Below are positions 7,740-15,060 of a stretch of DNA of 64,000 nucleotides, piece by piece (position 1 is the stretch's first letter; every line of letters begins with the position of its first letter). The DNA lies in the NCBI GenBank assembly GCA_964609825.1, contig CAZSSH010000003.1, positions 1 through 64,000 of the forward strand, given 5' to 3'. The translations under genes were made by a program, and so were the position numbers. A model generated the notes under the pieces. It was not told the origin of the DNA, did not search any database, and worked only from the letters and a program-made list of their open reading frames with translations. Source of the DNA: CAZSSH01 sp964609825 (GTDB lineage Bacteria > Verrucomicrobiota > Lentisphaeria > Victivallales > Victivallaceae).

Positions 7740-8795
7740 TTACTCCGAGAGCGGCATGACCCGCTCGGGGGGGATATGGTAATCGGCGGTAAAACGCTCC
7801 TCGCCGCTCAAAAACACCGGGTCCATTTGCCCGGGGATGAAATGCAACAGAGCATCGCACCCGTCTTGATATTTCAGATACTCAAGAATCGCAAACGGCT
7901 GGCTCTCTTTGTGCTCAACCTGAAAGGTGTAACAATTGACCGTGTCCTCCGGCTGCCGCCGCCGGATATGGTGGGCGCGGATTCCCACCCACGCGGTATT
8001 GACCGGCACCGGCTCGGCGCAGCAAAGAGTGATCCCCCAGGTGCGCACGTTGAGGTGATATTCGTCGATCCTTTCGGCCGGGGCGAGGTTTTTGACCCCG
8101 GTCAATTTGGCCGCGGCCAGTGAGCCGGGGTGGCGGAATAGTTCCTCCGCCGCTCCTTGCGCCGCAATTGCGCCCTGCTCCAGAACGATGATGTCGCGGC
8201 AGATCCGGTAGATTTCATCGCGGTTATGGGAAACAAACAAAATAGGCCCCATAAAGTTGGCAAGGGAGAGCATCAGCTCGTGCTCGACCTGGACGCGCAA
8301 AAAGCTGTCCAGCGCCGACAAGGGCTCATCCAGCATCACGATTTCAGGGGCGGATAACAACATCCGGCCGATGGCGGCGCGCTGCTGCTGGCCGCCGCTT
8401 AAGTGCGACGGTTTCTTGTCCGCTTCGGCGGTGAGACGCATTTTCTGCAGCATCTCTTCCACCAAGGCGCGCCGCTCGTCTTTGGGCAAACGCCCCAATA
8501 CGATCTCCATATTTTTGCGCACGCTCATCGTCGGAAACAAGGCGTATTGCTGAAACAAATACCCGACTTTGCGCTCGCGCGGTGGCAAATTGATCTTTTG
8601 ATCGGAGTCAAACAAGACCCGGCCGTTGAGGACGATGCGCCCCGCGTCCGGCTTCTCGATGCCGGCAATGCACTTTAGGGTCATGCTTTTGCCGCAGCCG
8701 GAAGCGCCCAAAAGGCCGGTGCTCCCCGCCTTGGCGACAAACGACACGTCGAGCAAAAAGCCCGGCAACTGTTTGCGGATGGTTACTTCAAGCAT
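7740..8795 (-). CDS. modC: Molybdate ABC transporter ATP-binding protein ModC
   Basis: The 351-residue ATPase has Walker A GASGCGKS (30-37), Q-loop FQQYALFP, ABC signature LSGGQQQR (132-139), Walker B IVMLDEP and H-loop SHN. A C-terminal region of about 130 residues sits where the molybdate-binding MOP/TOBE domain of ModC is found. The product energises molybdate import, supplying Mo for FeMo-co. Its start overlaps the modB stop by 8 bp, so the two are translationally coupled. It is the last gene of modABC, which is transcribed from a sigma54 promoter with nif-type activator sites. Confidence 0.9.
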   Translation of the reverse strand: MLEVTIRKQLPGFLLDVSFVAKAGSTGLLGASGCGKSMTLKCIAGIEKPDAGRIVLNGRVLFDSDQKINLPPRERKVGYLFQQYALFPTMSVRKNMEIVLGRLPKDERRALVEEMLQKMRLTAEADKKPSHLSGGQQQRAAIGRMLLSAPEIVMLDEPLSALDSFLRVQVEHELMLSLANFMGPILFVSHNRDEIYRICRDIIVLEQGAIAAQGAAEELFRHPGSLAAAKLTGVKNLAPAERIDEYHLNVRTWGITLCCAEPVPVNTAWVGIRAHHIRRRQPEDTVNCYTFQVEHKESQPFAILEYLKYQDGCDALLHFIPGQMDPVFLSGEERFTADYHIPPERVMPLSE

Positions 8796-9483
8796 TGGTC
8801 TTGCCTCCTCCCCAGAGATTCAACGGCAGAATCACCAAAAACGAAAAGAGGATAATCACCGACACCCAGATCGTCGCAGCGGTCATATTGCCGCCCTCGG
8901 CGTTGCTCCAAATCGCAATCGGGATGGTTTGGGTGACCCCCGGGATGTTGCCGGCAATCATCAGCGTGGCGCCGAACTCGCCCAGCGCGCGGGCAAACCC
9001 GAGGACGATCGCGGCGAGACACCCAGGATAGGCGACCGGCAGCATGATCTTAAAAAAGATGGTGAGCTCGGTCAAGCCGAGCGTCCGCCCGGCATTAACG
9101 ATCACCGGGTCGATTTGCTCAAACGAGGCGCGCATGATCCGGTAGACGAGAGGAAACGCGACCACCGTCCCGGCAATCACAGTCGCTTCCCACGAAAAAA
9201 TCACCCGCAGATCAAAATGGCGCAAGAGTTTCCCCGCCGGCCCGTTCCACCCAAAAAAGACCAGCAGCAAAAACCCGACCACCGTCGGCGGCAACACCAG
9301 GGGGAGCGTAAAAATCCCATCCCACCATGCCCGGCACCGGCAGCTGCACCGAAATACCAGCCACGCCGCCAAGGTCCCGAAAACAAACGAAAAAGCGGTC
9401 GCGCAAGTTCCCGTTTTGAGCGAAACCCACAACGGACTCCAGTCGGTTTTGGTCAACTCATCCAAGAGTGTCGCATCTCCCAT
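8788..9483 (-). CDS. modB: Molybdate ABC transporter permease ModB
   Basis: The 231-residue integral membrane protein has about five or six hydrophobic segments and the ABC-permease EAA loop (VNAGRTLGLTELTIFFKIML), followed by ALGEFGATLMIAGNIPG, which is typical of ModB/CysT-type permeases. AGAGGT lies 7 bp before the ATG. The gene lies between modA (32 bp gap) and modC (overlap). It forms the membrane channel of the molybdate importer. Confidence 0.9.
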   Translation of the reverse strand: MGDATLLDELTKTDWSPLWVSLKTGTCATAFSFVFGTLAAWLVFRCSCRCRAWWDGIFTLPLVLPPTVVGFLLLVFFGWNGPAGKLLRHFDLRVIFSWEATVIAGTVVAFPLVYRIMRASFEQIDPVIVNAGRTLGLTELTIFFKIMLPVAYPGCLAAIVLGFARALGEFGATLMIAGNIPGVTQTIPIAIWSNAEGGNMTAATIWVSVIILFSFLVILPLNLWGGGKTNA

Positions 9484-9515
9484 ACAAACCTCTTTTCACT
9501 AAATGCCAATGTTTG

Positions 9516-10277
9516 TCAAATCGTGCCGAAACCGTATTTTTTGAAAATTCCCGCGGCGGCCGGTGTTTTCAAGTAAGCCAAAAAGGCGCCGCCGTCTTTG
9601 GCAGCCCGGCCGGTGGTCACCACGGCGGCGGGGTACACTACCGGCGTATGGCTGCCGGAGGGAGCGTAGGCGACAATTTTTACCTTGTCCTTAAAGAGCA
9701 CACCGTCGGTCTCATAAATCACCCCGGCGGCAACCTCGTTTTGAGCCACATAAGTCAAAACGGCGCGGACGTTTTGGGCATAAACCAGTTTGGGCTTGAC
9801 TGCCGCCTCAATGCCGAGATTCTGAAAAATCTCCAACGCGTATTTGCCCGCCGGGACCACCTGCGGGTCGCCGATGGCAATGGATTTGTCTTTCAACTCC
9901 GGTGAGGCCAAATCCTTGAAACTCGTAATTGTTGACGCGCCCGAGGCGGGAACGATCAGGACGACTTTGTTTTCCAGCAAGTTGGTGCGGCTGCCTTTTT
10001 GCAGCAAGCCTTTATTCTCCAGCAAATCCATTTTATCCTGATTGGCGGAGATAAAGACATCCACCGGGGCCCCGTTCTCAATTTGCATCTCAAGCTTGCC
10101 TGACGCGTCATAATTTGGGATGATTTTTACCCCGGCATTGGCGCTCTGATAATTGGCGATGATTTCATTGAGACACTCTTTTAAACTCACCGCCGCCGAC
10201 ACGCTCACCTCCGCGCCGAATGCGCCCGCCATGCCCAGAGAGCACACAACCGCCGCCGCCAACATTTTAAACTTCAT
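9516..10277 (-). CDS. modA: Molybdate-binding periplasmic protein ModA
   Basis: A 253-residue precursor with signal peptide (MKFKMLAAAVVCSLGMAGAFGA). The mature part starts EVSVSAAVSLKECLNEI, the oxyanion-binding Ser region of ModA, and contains NGAPVDVFISANQDKMD and IGDPQVVPAGKYA, both characteristic of the family. The protein captures molybdate for ModBC. I choose the ATG at 10277 over the upstream TTG at 10283 because it gives a normal signal peptide. First gene of the modABC operon. Confidence 0.93.
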   Translation of the reverse strand: MKFKMLAAAVVCSLGMAGAFGAEVSVSAAVSLKECLNEIIANYQSANAGVKIIPNYDASGKLEMQIENGAPVDVFISANQDKMDLLENKGLLQKGSRTNLLENKVVLIVPASGASTITSFKDLASPELKDKSIAIGDPQVVPAGKYALEIFQNLGIEAAVKPKLVYAQNVRAVLTYVAQNEVAAGVIYETDGVLFKDKVKIVAYAPSGSHTPVVYPAAVVTTGRAAKDGGAFLAYLKTPAAAGIFKKYGFGTI

Positions 10278-10356
10278 AGCCAACCAAACTTTCCTGTAAA
10301 AAACAATTTTCAGCCGTCAAACAAAAACTGAGTGTTTGCCGTCTGATTTGGAATAT

Positions 10357-10372
10357 AGCACAGACAATGCCA
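10357..10372 (-). promoter_or_regulatory. Sigma54 (-24/-12) promoter of modABC
   Basis: Read on the minus strand: TGGCATT-N4-GTGCT. The GG and GC dinucleotides and their spacing fit sigma54, with three deviations from the full consensus. It lies about 80 bp upstream of modA. Confidence 0.65.
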
Positions 10373-10480
10373 AGTACAAACCGAATTGATTTTTTAAACA
10401 TAAAATTTGTTTTTTGAGCTCAAAAATTAAATTTTACCGGATTGAAGAAAAAATGCAGCTTCGCTAAAAACGTAAAAAAC

Positions 10481-10496
10481 CCTACCGTAAAGTAGG
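10481..10496. promoter_or_regulatory. Putative NifA-type activator site 1 of modA
   Basis: CCTAC-N6-GTAGG is a perfect inverted repeat, 108 bp upstream of the modA -24 element. Confidence 0.6.
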
Positions 10497-10501
10497 AAAA
10501 T

Positions 10502-10517
10502 ATTACATTATTGTAGG
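10502..10517. promoter_or_regulatory. Putative NifA-type activator site 2 of modA
   Basis: ATTAC-N6-GTAGG, centred 21 bp (two helical turns) from site 1 and ending 3 bp from the GNAT stop codon. Confidence 0.55.
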
Positions 10518-10519
10518 AC

Positions 10520-11005
10520 TTATTCCGTTTGGGAGGATGAGCTTAGAGCCGAGAGCGGCGCGCCATTGAGCCGGTAGAGGATCCAGTCATCCACCGCGCG
10601 CCCGCCCAGGGTGTTGTAAAAATCGATCCCTTGCCGGTTCCAAGACAATACCAGCCAGTCGATCCGGAAGCAGTTTTGCGCCACCGCCAGCCGGGCGAGC
10701 GCGGCAAAAAAAGCGCGCCCGATGCCCTGCTTGCGGTATTCGACCTTGACAAAAAGATCCTCCAAAAAGAGCCCCTTTTGCCCGCGAAAAGTCGAGTAGG
10801 TGTAGTAATAAAGGGCAAACCCGACCGCGACCTCCCCGTCAAAGGCCAAGAGACAGCCGATTTCGCCCGCCGCCAGCCAGCCGCGAAGCGTCTCCTCCGA
10901 GAGCTTGACCTCATGGAGAAGATGCTCAAAGTCGGCGAGAGAGAGCACCAGCTCATAAATTTTTGGCGCATCGTCAACCGTCGATTGGCGGATAAAGTAA
11001 CTCAT
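10520..11005 (-). CDS. GNAT-family N-acetyltransferase
   Basis: The 161-residue protein has the GNAT fold: the N-terminal FIRQSTVDDAPKIYEL and the acetyl-CoA motif A (EDLFVKVEYRKQGIGRAFF, with QGIGRA as pyrophosphate loop). It most resembles diamine/polyamine (spermidine) or amino-acid N-acetyltransferases. The ATG at 11005 overlaps the nifV stop as ATGA, so it is the last gene of the nif11-HEPN-nifV operon and under the same sigma54 promoter. Why an acetyltransferase belongs to a nif regulon is not clear; the substrate is unknown. Confidence 0.8.
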   Translation of the reverse strand: MSYFIRQSTVDDAPKIYELVLSLADFEHLLHEVKLSEETLRGWLAAGEIGCLLAFDGEVAVGFALYYYTYSTFRGQKGLFLEDLFVKVEYRKQGIGRAFFAALARLAVAQNCFRIDWLVLSWNRQGIDFYNTLGGRAVDDWILYRLNGAPLSALSSSSQTE

Positions 11006-12501
11006 TTGTGGCACCCCTTGATCAAGTGAAAGTTAAGCGCGTCAAAAAAGCACTGCACCATCAGAAACGCGGGCTCCGTGCCGTCGCGCTCGACCGCAAA
11101 CGGCGGATCGTTGTTGACAATGATCTCCATATAGCAGCGGTAAAGGCAATCGGTCATAAAGAGCTCGATGCGGTGACAGACGATATTTTTGCCCGACATC
11201 TTGAGCGCGGCCTCCAAAATCGCCGAAAACATATCGGCCCCCTTGCCGGAAAAGAATTCACCGTCGGAGCGCTGGATGTTAATGCTGTAGCGGTGATTCT
11301 CGCCTTGCACAAAAACATTTTTGACCACCATCGGCTGACAATGGGTCGAAATGCCGACGTATTTATTGTAGAGGAGCAAAAACTCGGTAAACCCGAGCGA
11401 AGTACCCGACAAACGCTTGAGCTCCGCCAAAATATGCTCGGCGGTGGTGAGGTTAATTGGGAAATTGCACTTCTCCGCCAACAGCAAAATCCCCGCCTTG
11501 CCGGAGTGGCGCGAAAGCACGATGCGCTCCGGAACAAGCGAGCCAAATTTTAAATCCGGATAATACGTGTCGGGCGACTTCATAATCCCGTTTTGATGAA
11601 TTCCCGAGGCGTGCGCGTGAATCCGGTTGCCCAAAAACGGGTGCGCCGGCGACGGCGGATTGGCCGAGAGCCGGCAAAACTGCAGGGCGCATTTTAAGAG
11701 CGACTCCATCGGAATATTGCATTTGCCGTCGTAAATGTCCGGGTGGGCAAGCAAATTGGCCAGCACTTCCTCCCCGGCCGCGTTGCCCGCGCGCTCGCCG
11801 AAGCCGCACAAAGTTACCTCCACTTGCGACGCGCCGCAGCGCACCGCCGTCAAAGTGTTGGCGACCGCAAGACCGTTGTCGTTGTGACAATGGACGGAGA
11901 GCCGGGCCTTGCCGTCGGCGAACCCTTTGACTTGTTGCATGAGTTTTTGGACCAAAAGCGCCATTTGCTCGGGAACGCAGATTCCCAGTGTGTCGGCGAT
12001 GTTGACCACCGTCGCCCCGGCCGAAATCACAGTCTCGCAATAATCGCGGAGAAAATTGAAATCGCTGCGGGTGGCGTCTTCGGCGCCGCACTCGATTTGC
12101 GAAGCGTAATTGGCGGCGTAACGGGTGAGTTTCTCGGCGTGGAGAAGGAATTTGGCGGGAGAAATGCGAAATTTGCTTTGGATGTGCTCGTGGCTGACCG
12201 GCAGCGAGATGTGTAATAAGGAATTGTTTTTGCTCAGGATTTCGGCAGTGTCGCGGATCTCTTTTTCGACCCCGCGGCACATCAATGCGAGCGTCGAGCC
12301 GGTCCCGGCCAACACGGCGGCAATCTCGCGGCAGGCAATGTACTCATTATGGGACGACATCGGAAACCCGGCCTCAATCACATCGATTTTGCACTCCGCC
12401 AATTTTTGCGCCAAATAAACTTTGGACGCCAGCGGCAACGCATAACCGGCGGCTTGATCGCCGTCCCGCAAAGTGGTGTCTAAAAAAATTATGTCACGCA
12501 T
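11002..12501 (-). CDS. nifV: Homocitrate synthase (NifV), LeuA-like long form
   Basis: The 499-residue enzyme belongs to the DRE-TIM metallolyase (LeuA/NifV) family. LDTTLRDGDQ (residues 7-16) is the catalytic/metal start, and VHCHNDNGLAVAN gives the HxH metal ligands. NifV makes homocitrate, the organic ligand of FeMo-co, from acetyl-CoA and 2-oxoglutarate. The protein is longer than usual NifV (about 380) because it keeps a C-terminal region of about 110 residues resembling the LeuA regulatory domain. Sequence alone does not exclude isopropylmalate or citramalate synthase activity; the nif operon context favours homocitrate. AAAGGAG precedes the ATG chosen, which overlaps the HEPN gene by 13 bp. 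Confidence 0.78.
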   Translation of the reverse strand: MRDIIFLDTTLRDGDQAAGYALPLASKVYLAQKLAECKIDVIEAGFPMSSHNEYIACREIAAVLAGTGSTLALMCRGVEKEIRDTAEILSKNNSLLHISLPVSHEHIQSKFRISPAKFLLHAEKLTRYAANYASQIECGAEDATRSDFNFLRDYCETVISAGATVVNIADTLGICVPEQMALLVQKLMQQVKGFADGKARLSVHCHNDNGLAVANTLTAVRCGASQVEVTLCGFGERAGNAAGEEVLANLLAHPDIYDGKCNIPMESLLKCALQFCRLSANPPSPAHPFLGNRIHAHASGIHQNGIMKSPDTYYPDLKFGSLVPERIVLSRHSGKAGILLLAEKCNFPINLTTAEHILAELKRLSGTSLGFTEFLLLYNKYVGISTHCQPMVVKNVFVQGENHRYSINIQRSDGEFFSGKGADMFSAILEAALKMSGKNIVCHRIELFMTDCLYRCYMEIIVNNDPPFAVERDGTEPAFLMVQCFFDALNFHLIKGCHK

Positions 12502-12887
12502 GTTTCCAACTCTCCTTTGGCAAAAACAGCGATACTGTCCAGAGCTTTCATATACCGCACGATATCCTCCGATCTCGGTGTTTTGGTAATAATATGATCT
12601 ACAGAGCAAATTTGCTGCATATCGTCCATTTCAGACAAAACGTTACCGACTTCTTTGTTAAGCTCGCCCGGCAACAGCGCGGCGGCAAGGTCCTCCATCG
12701 TATGATTGTTAGGCAATGTGCTGCGGCAAATAAAAACCGCCATCAAATACTTCTCAATTGCCATGCCGATTAAGTTGAGCATAATCTCAGGGGTAAACAC
12801 CTTGGGCCGACTGATTGCACCGCAAGCCGTTTTATGATACGCCTTGCCCTCGGTATAAAAAATTTTCCAATCCGTTTCGATCGACAT
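12489..12887 (-). CDS. HEPN-like domain protein in the nif operon
   Basis: I recognise no characterised homologue. The 132-residue, largely helical protein has a run that fits the HEPN pattern: MLNLIGMAIEKYLMAVFI followed by RSTLPNNHTMEDLAAALL, where HEPN proteins carry a tHdL element. R and H are separated by six residues, compatible with the Rx4-6H motif of HEPN ribonucleases, but this could also be a non-catalytic helical bundle. A strong Shine-Dalgarno (AAAGGAGG) precedes the ATG. It lies between nif11 and nifV in one sigma54-driven operon. Confidence 0.5.
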   Translation of the reverse strand: MSIETDWKIFYTEGKAYHKTACGAISRPKVFTPEIMLNLIGMAIEKYLMAVFICRSTLPNNHTMEDLAAALLPGELNKEVGNVLSEMDDMQQICSVDHIITKTPRSEDIVRYMKALDSIAVFAKGELETCVT

Positions 12888-12902
12888 GATTGCCTCCTTT
12901 GT

Positions 12903-13214
12903 TTATGCGCAGCTGCCGCCGCAGCTTCCTTTTTTGGCGCAGCTGCCGCAGCTGCCACCCGACTCCTCGGACTCGCCGGCCAGCAGCATATACCACACCC
13001 GCAGCTCTTTGACCTCGTCGGCGGCCTCCTCGTCCTTGCACTTTAAAAGCATCGAGCGAAAAGCGTCCCAAATTTCACTTTGGTTAAAGTTGAAACCGGA
13101 TTCTTTGAGCCAGGCGGTAAATTTATGATCCAGACTGGCCGCATACCCCGCCTTGCGAAAGGCGCTGTCGCGGCGCACGCGGTCAATGAAATCCAATGCA
13201 GTTTGTAAAGCCAT
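12903..13214 (-). CDS. Nif11-domain small protein with Gly/Cys-rich tail
   Basis: The 103-residue protein has a Nif11 (PF07862) leader-like helical domain (MALQTALDFIDRVRRDSAFR, then SLDHKFTAWLKESGFNF). It ends in GGSCGSCAKKGSCGGSCA, with four cysteines at 89, 92, 98 and 102. Nif11 domains occur both in nif clusters, with unknown role, and as leader peptides of ribosomally made natural products. I choose the ATG at 13214 (AAAGGAAA upstream) over a start 33 codons earlier, which would overlap the sigma54 promoter. First gene of its operon, with a perfect sigma54 promoter 55 bp upstream. Confidence 0.8.
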   Translation of the reverse strand: MALQTALDFIDRVRRDSAFRKAGYAASLDHKFTAWLKESGFNFNQSEIWDAFRSMLLKCKDEEAADEVKELRVWYMLLAGESEESGGSCGSCAKKGSCGGSCA

Positions 13215-13268
13215 GATCTTGTTTCCTTTCGTTGCCGGATCGCTCCGGTTTCGGATTGATAATATAGT

Positions 13269-13284
13269 AGCAAATTTCGTGCCA
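13269..13284 (-). promoter_or_regulatory. Sigma54 (-24/-12) promoter of the nif11-HEPN-nifV-GNAT operon
   Basis: Read on the minus strand: TGGCACG-N4-TTGCT, an exact match to the sigma54 consensus, 55 bp before the nif11 start. Confidence 0.9.
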
Positions 13285-13348
13285 ATTTTGAACTTGTCCG
13301 CCGCTCTGCTCACCTCCGGCGAAAAAATGCGGCAAGAAGCAAAACCGC

Positions 13349-13364
13349 ATTACATTTTTGTGAA
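13349..13364. promoter_or_regulatory. Putative NifA-type activator site of nif11
   Basis: ATTAC-N6-GTGAA, the TAC-N6-GTA design with one core mismatch, about 65 bp upstream of the -24 element. Confidence 0.45.
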
Positions 13365-13412
13365 ATTCAAGGTCAAAAACAGTTGATCGTCAACCGCTTT
13401 TGTAAAATAAAA

Positions 13413-13442
13413 AACGGACCCGGGGAGAATGGCGGGTCCGTT
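13413..13442 (-). terminator. Terminator of the nifH-to-ferredoxin operon
   Basis: AACGGACCC pairs with GGGTCCGTT. On the minus strand the stem is followed by TTTTTTATTTT, 12 bp after the ferredoxin stop. Confidence 0.85.
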
Positions 13443-13453
13443 CAGGGCATGAC

Positions 13454-13765
13454 CTACTCGGCCAAAAGGTATTCGGCGGCGGGCGCACCGTTTTCGATGG
13501 AGTCGATCACGGCATCGATCGCCTCCTCGCTGTCAATGTGCCCAAACCACCAGTTTTCCGGGTAGACCACCAAAGCGGGTCCGCGGTCGCAAACCTTGAG
13601 GCAACCGGTCGAGGACACAGCAACACTGTTGAGTCCGCGATCGGCCAACTCTTCCTCCAGATACTGAAGGAGCGCCGGAGCGCCGCTTTTGGCGCACACC
13701 CCCTGAGGTGTGCCATTCATACGAAAAGAACAACAAACGAAAATATGATGTTCCGGTTTCTTCAT
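13454..13765 (-). CDS. Thioredoxin-like [2Fe-2S] ferredoxin
   Basis: The 103-residue protein has the cysteine layout of thioredoxin-fold [2Fe-2S] ferredoxins: IFVCCSFR near residue 9, VCAKSGAPALL, and SSTGCLKVCDRGPALVVYP. Such ferredoxins are common in nif clusters, where they may supply electrons to NifB-type radical chemistry or cofactor assembly; that role is inferred. GGAGAG precedes the ATG. It lies 24 bp after nifB and is the last gene of the nifH operon. Confidence 0.85.
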   Translation of the reverse strand: MKKPEHHIFVCCSFRMNGTPQGVCAKSGAPALLQYLEEELADRGLNSVAVSSTGCLKVCDRGPALVVYPENWWFGHIDSEEAIDAVIDSIENGAPAAEYLLAE

Positions 13766-13789
13766 TTTTCTCTCTCCTGTTTTTTAATT

Positions 13790-15049
13790 TTATGCACATC
13801 CGGTCCCGCGACCGGTACATCCTTCGCCGCTGCCGCAGACCCCCGAGCGGCGCTGCAAAATCGAGGGGACTTCTTTGCCCGCAAACAAGTAGGGCAATAC
13901 CTCCTGGATCAAGCCCTCGGCCGAAATCACCCGCAAGCCGGAGTCCTCCAATACCATCTTGGGATTGTTGCCAACCCCGCTCACCACCACGATGCCGCAG
14001 TCGCCGAAGCGCTTGGACAGCTCCTGCCAGCGGTTGTCGCCCGATCCCGGGACGGGAGTCGGACGCTGCTCGATCAAGGTGACTTTGCCGTCCTTGAGCC
14101 CGTAGACCCACAAGGCCGGGGCTTCGCCCAGATGGCGGTTGACAAAGAGCCCCTCCATCGACCCCACCGCAATATAGGGCCGGTCGGTGTTGAGCTTGGG
14201 CTTGGCGGCATCGGCCAAAAGTTCGGCGATGATGGCCGCGTTGTCCTGCCCCAAAAGACCGACCGCGTCGGCGCGGCAGCGGGCGCAGTGGCTCATTTGC
14301 TTGAGGTAGTCGGCGCATTGCAGCCGGACTTTGCCCATCATCCCCGCGTCCGGGACCTCTTTGCCCTCAAAGACGGTGCCCTCGACGTGCATCATCGGGA
14401 TGCAGTTTTGGACCTTGACACCGAATTGTGCGCAATATTTGGCGACTTCCACCGCGTGCTCATCATTGACGCCGGGGATGATCACGGTATTGATTTTAAC
14501 CGTGATGTTATGCTCCTGCAGTTTTTTCAACGCTTCGGTCTGCTTGGCGATCAACACTTTGGCGCCCTCTTCGCCGCGGTAGATATGCGGACCCGAGCGC
14601 ACCCACGAGTAAATCTTGGCGCCGACCGCCGGCTCGACGGCATTGACCGTCAAGGTGACGTGCGAAATATTAAGTTTGGCGATCCGGTCGACGTAAGGCG
14701 CCAAATTGAGCCCGTTGGTCGCGAGACAAAGGATTTTATCCGGGTGCTTGTCATGCACCAGCTCCATGGTCTTAACCGTCTCCTCGGCGTTGGCAAAGGG
14801 GTCGCCGGGTCCGGCGATGCCGACCACCGCCAGATTGTCGATCCGGCCAAGGACAGTATCAAGATAATCCAAGGCTTGCTCGGGCTTTAATACCGTGCTG
14901 CAAACCCCCGGACGGCTCTCGTTGACGCAGTCGTATTTGCGGTTGCAGAAATTGCATTGCACGTTGCATTTGGCGGCCACCGGCAAGTGAATCCGGCCTG
15001 TTTTATGTCTGGCTTCGGCATTGAAGCACGGATGTTTGTCAAAGTCCAT
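13790..15049 (-). CDS. nifB: FeMo-cofactor biosynthesis protein NifB (radical SAM + NifX-like domain)
   Basis: The 419-residue protein joins two domains. Residues 1-280 form the radical SAM domain, with CX3CX2C at C28/C32/C35 (KCNVQCNFCNRKYDC) and GIAGPGDPFAN as SAM-binding motif. Residues about 300-400 are a NifX-like domain (YIAVGSMEGLFVNRHLGEA). NifB builds NifB-co, the 8Fe-9S-C core of nitrogenase cofactors. The ATG at 15049 has GGGAGGT upstream, which settles the start over an upstream extension. The extreme C-terminus adds a short Cys/Gly tail (GVCGSGEGCTGRGTGCA). It lies 11 bp after nifN. Confidence 0.96.
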   Translation of the reverse strand: MDFDKHPCFNAEARHKTGRIHLPVAAKCNVQCNFCNRKYDCVNESRPGVCSTVLKPEQALDYLDTVLGRIDNLAVVGIAGPGDPFANAEETVKTMELVHDKHPDKILCLATNGLNLAPYVDRIAKLNISHVTLTVNAVEPAVGAKIYSWVRSGPHIYRGEEGAKVLIAKQTEALKKLQEHNITVKINTVIIPGVNDEHAVEVAKYCAQFGVKVQNCIPMMHVEGTVFEGKEVPDAGMMGKVRLQCADYLKQMSHCARCRADAVGLLGQDNAAIIAELLADAAKPKLNTDRPYIAVGSMEGLFVNRHLGEAPALWVYGLKDGKVTLIEQRPTPVPGSGDNRWQELSKRFGDCGIVVVSGVGNNPKMVLEDSGLRVISAEGLIQEVLPYLFAGKEVPSILQRRSGVCGSGEGCTGRGTGCA

Positions 15050-15060
15050 AGTATACCTCC

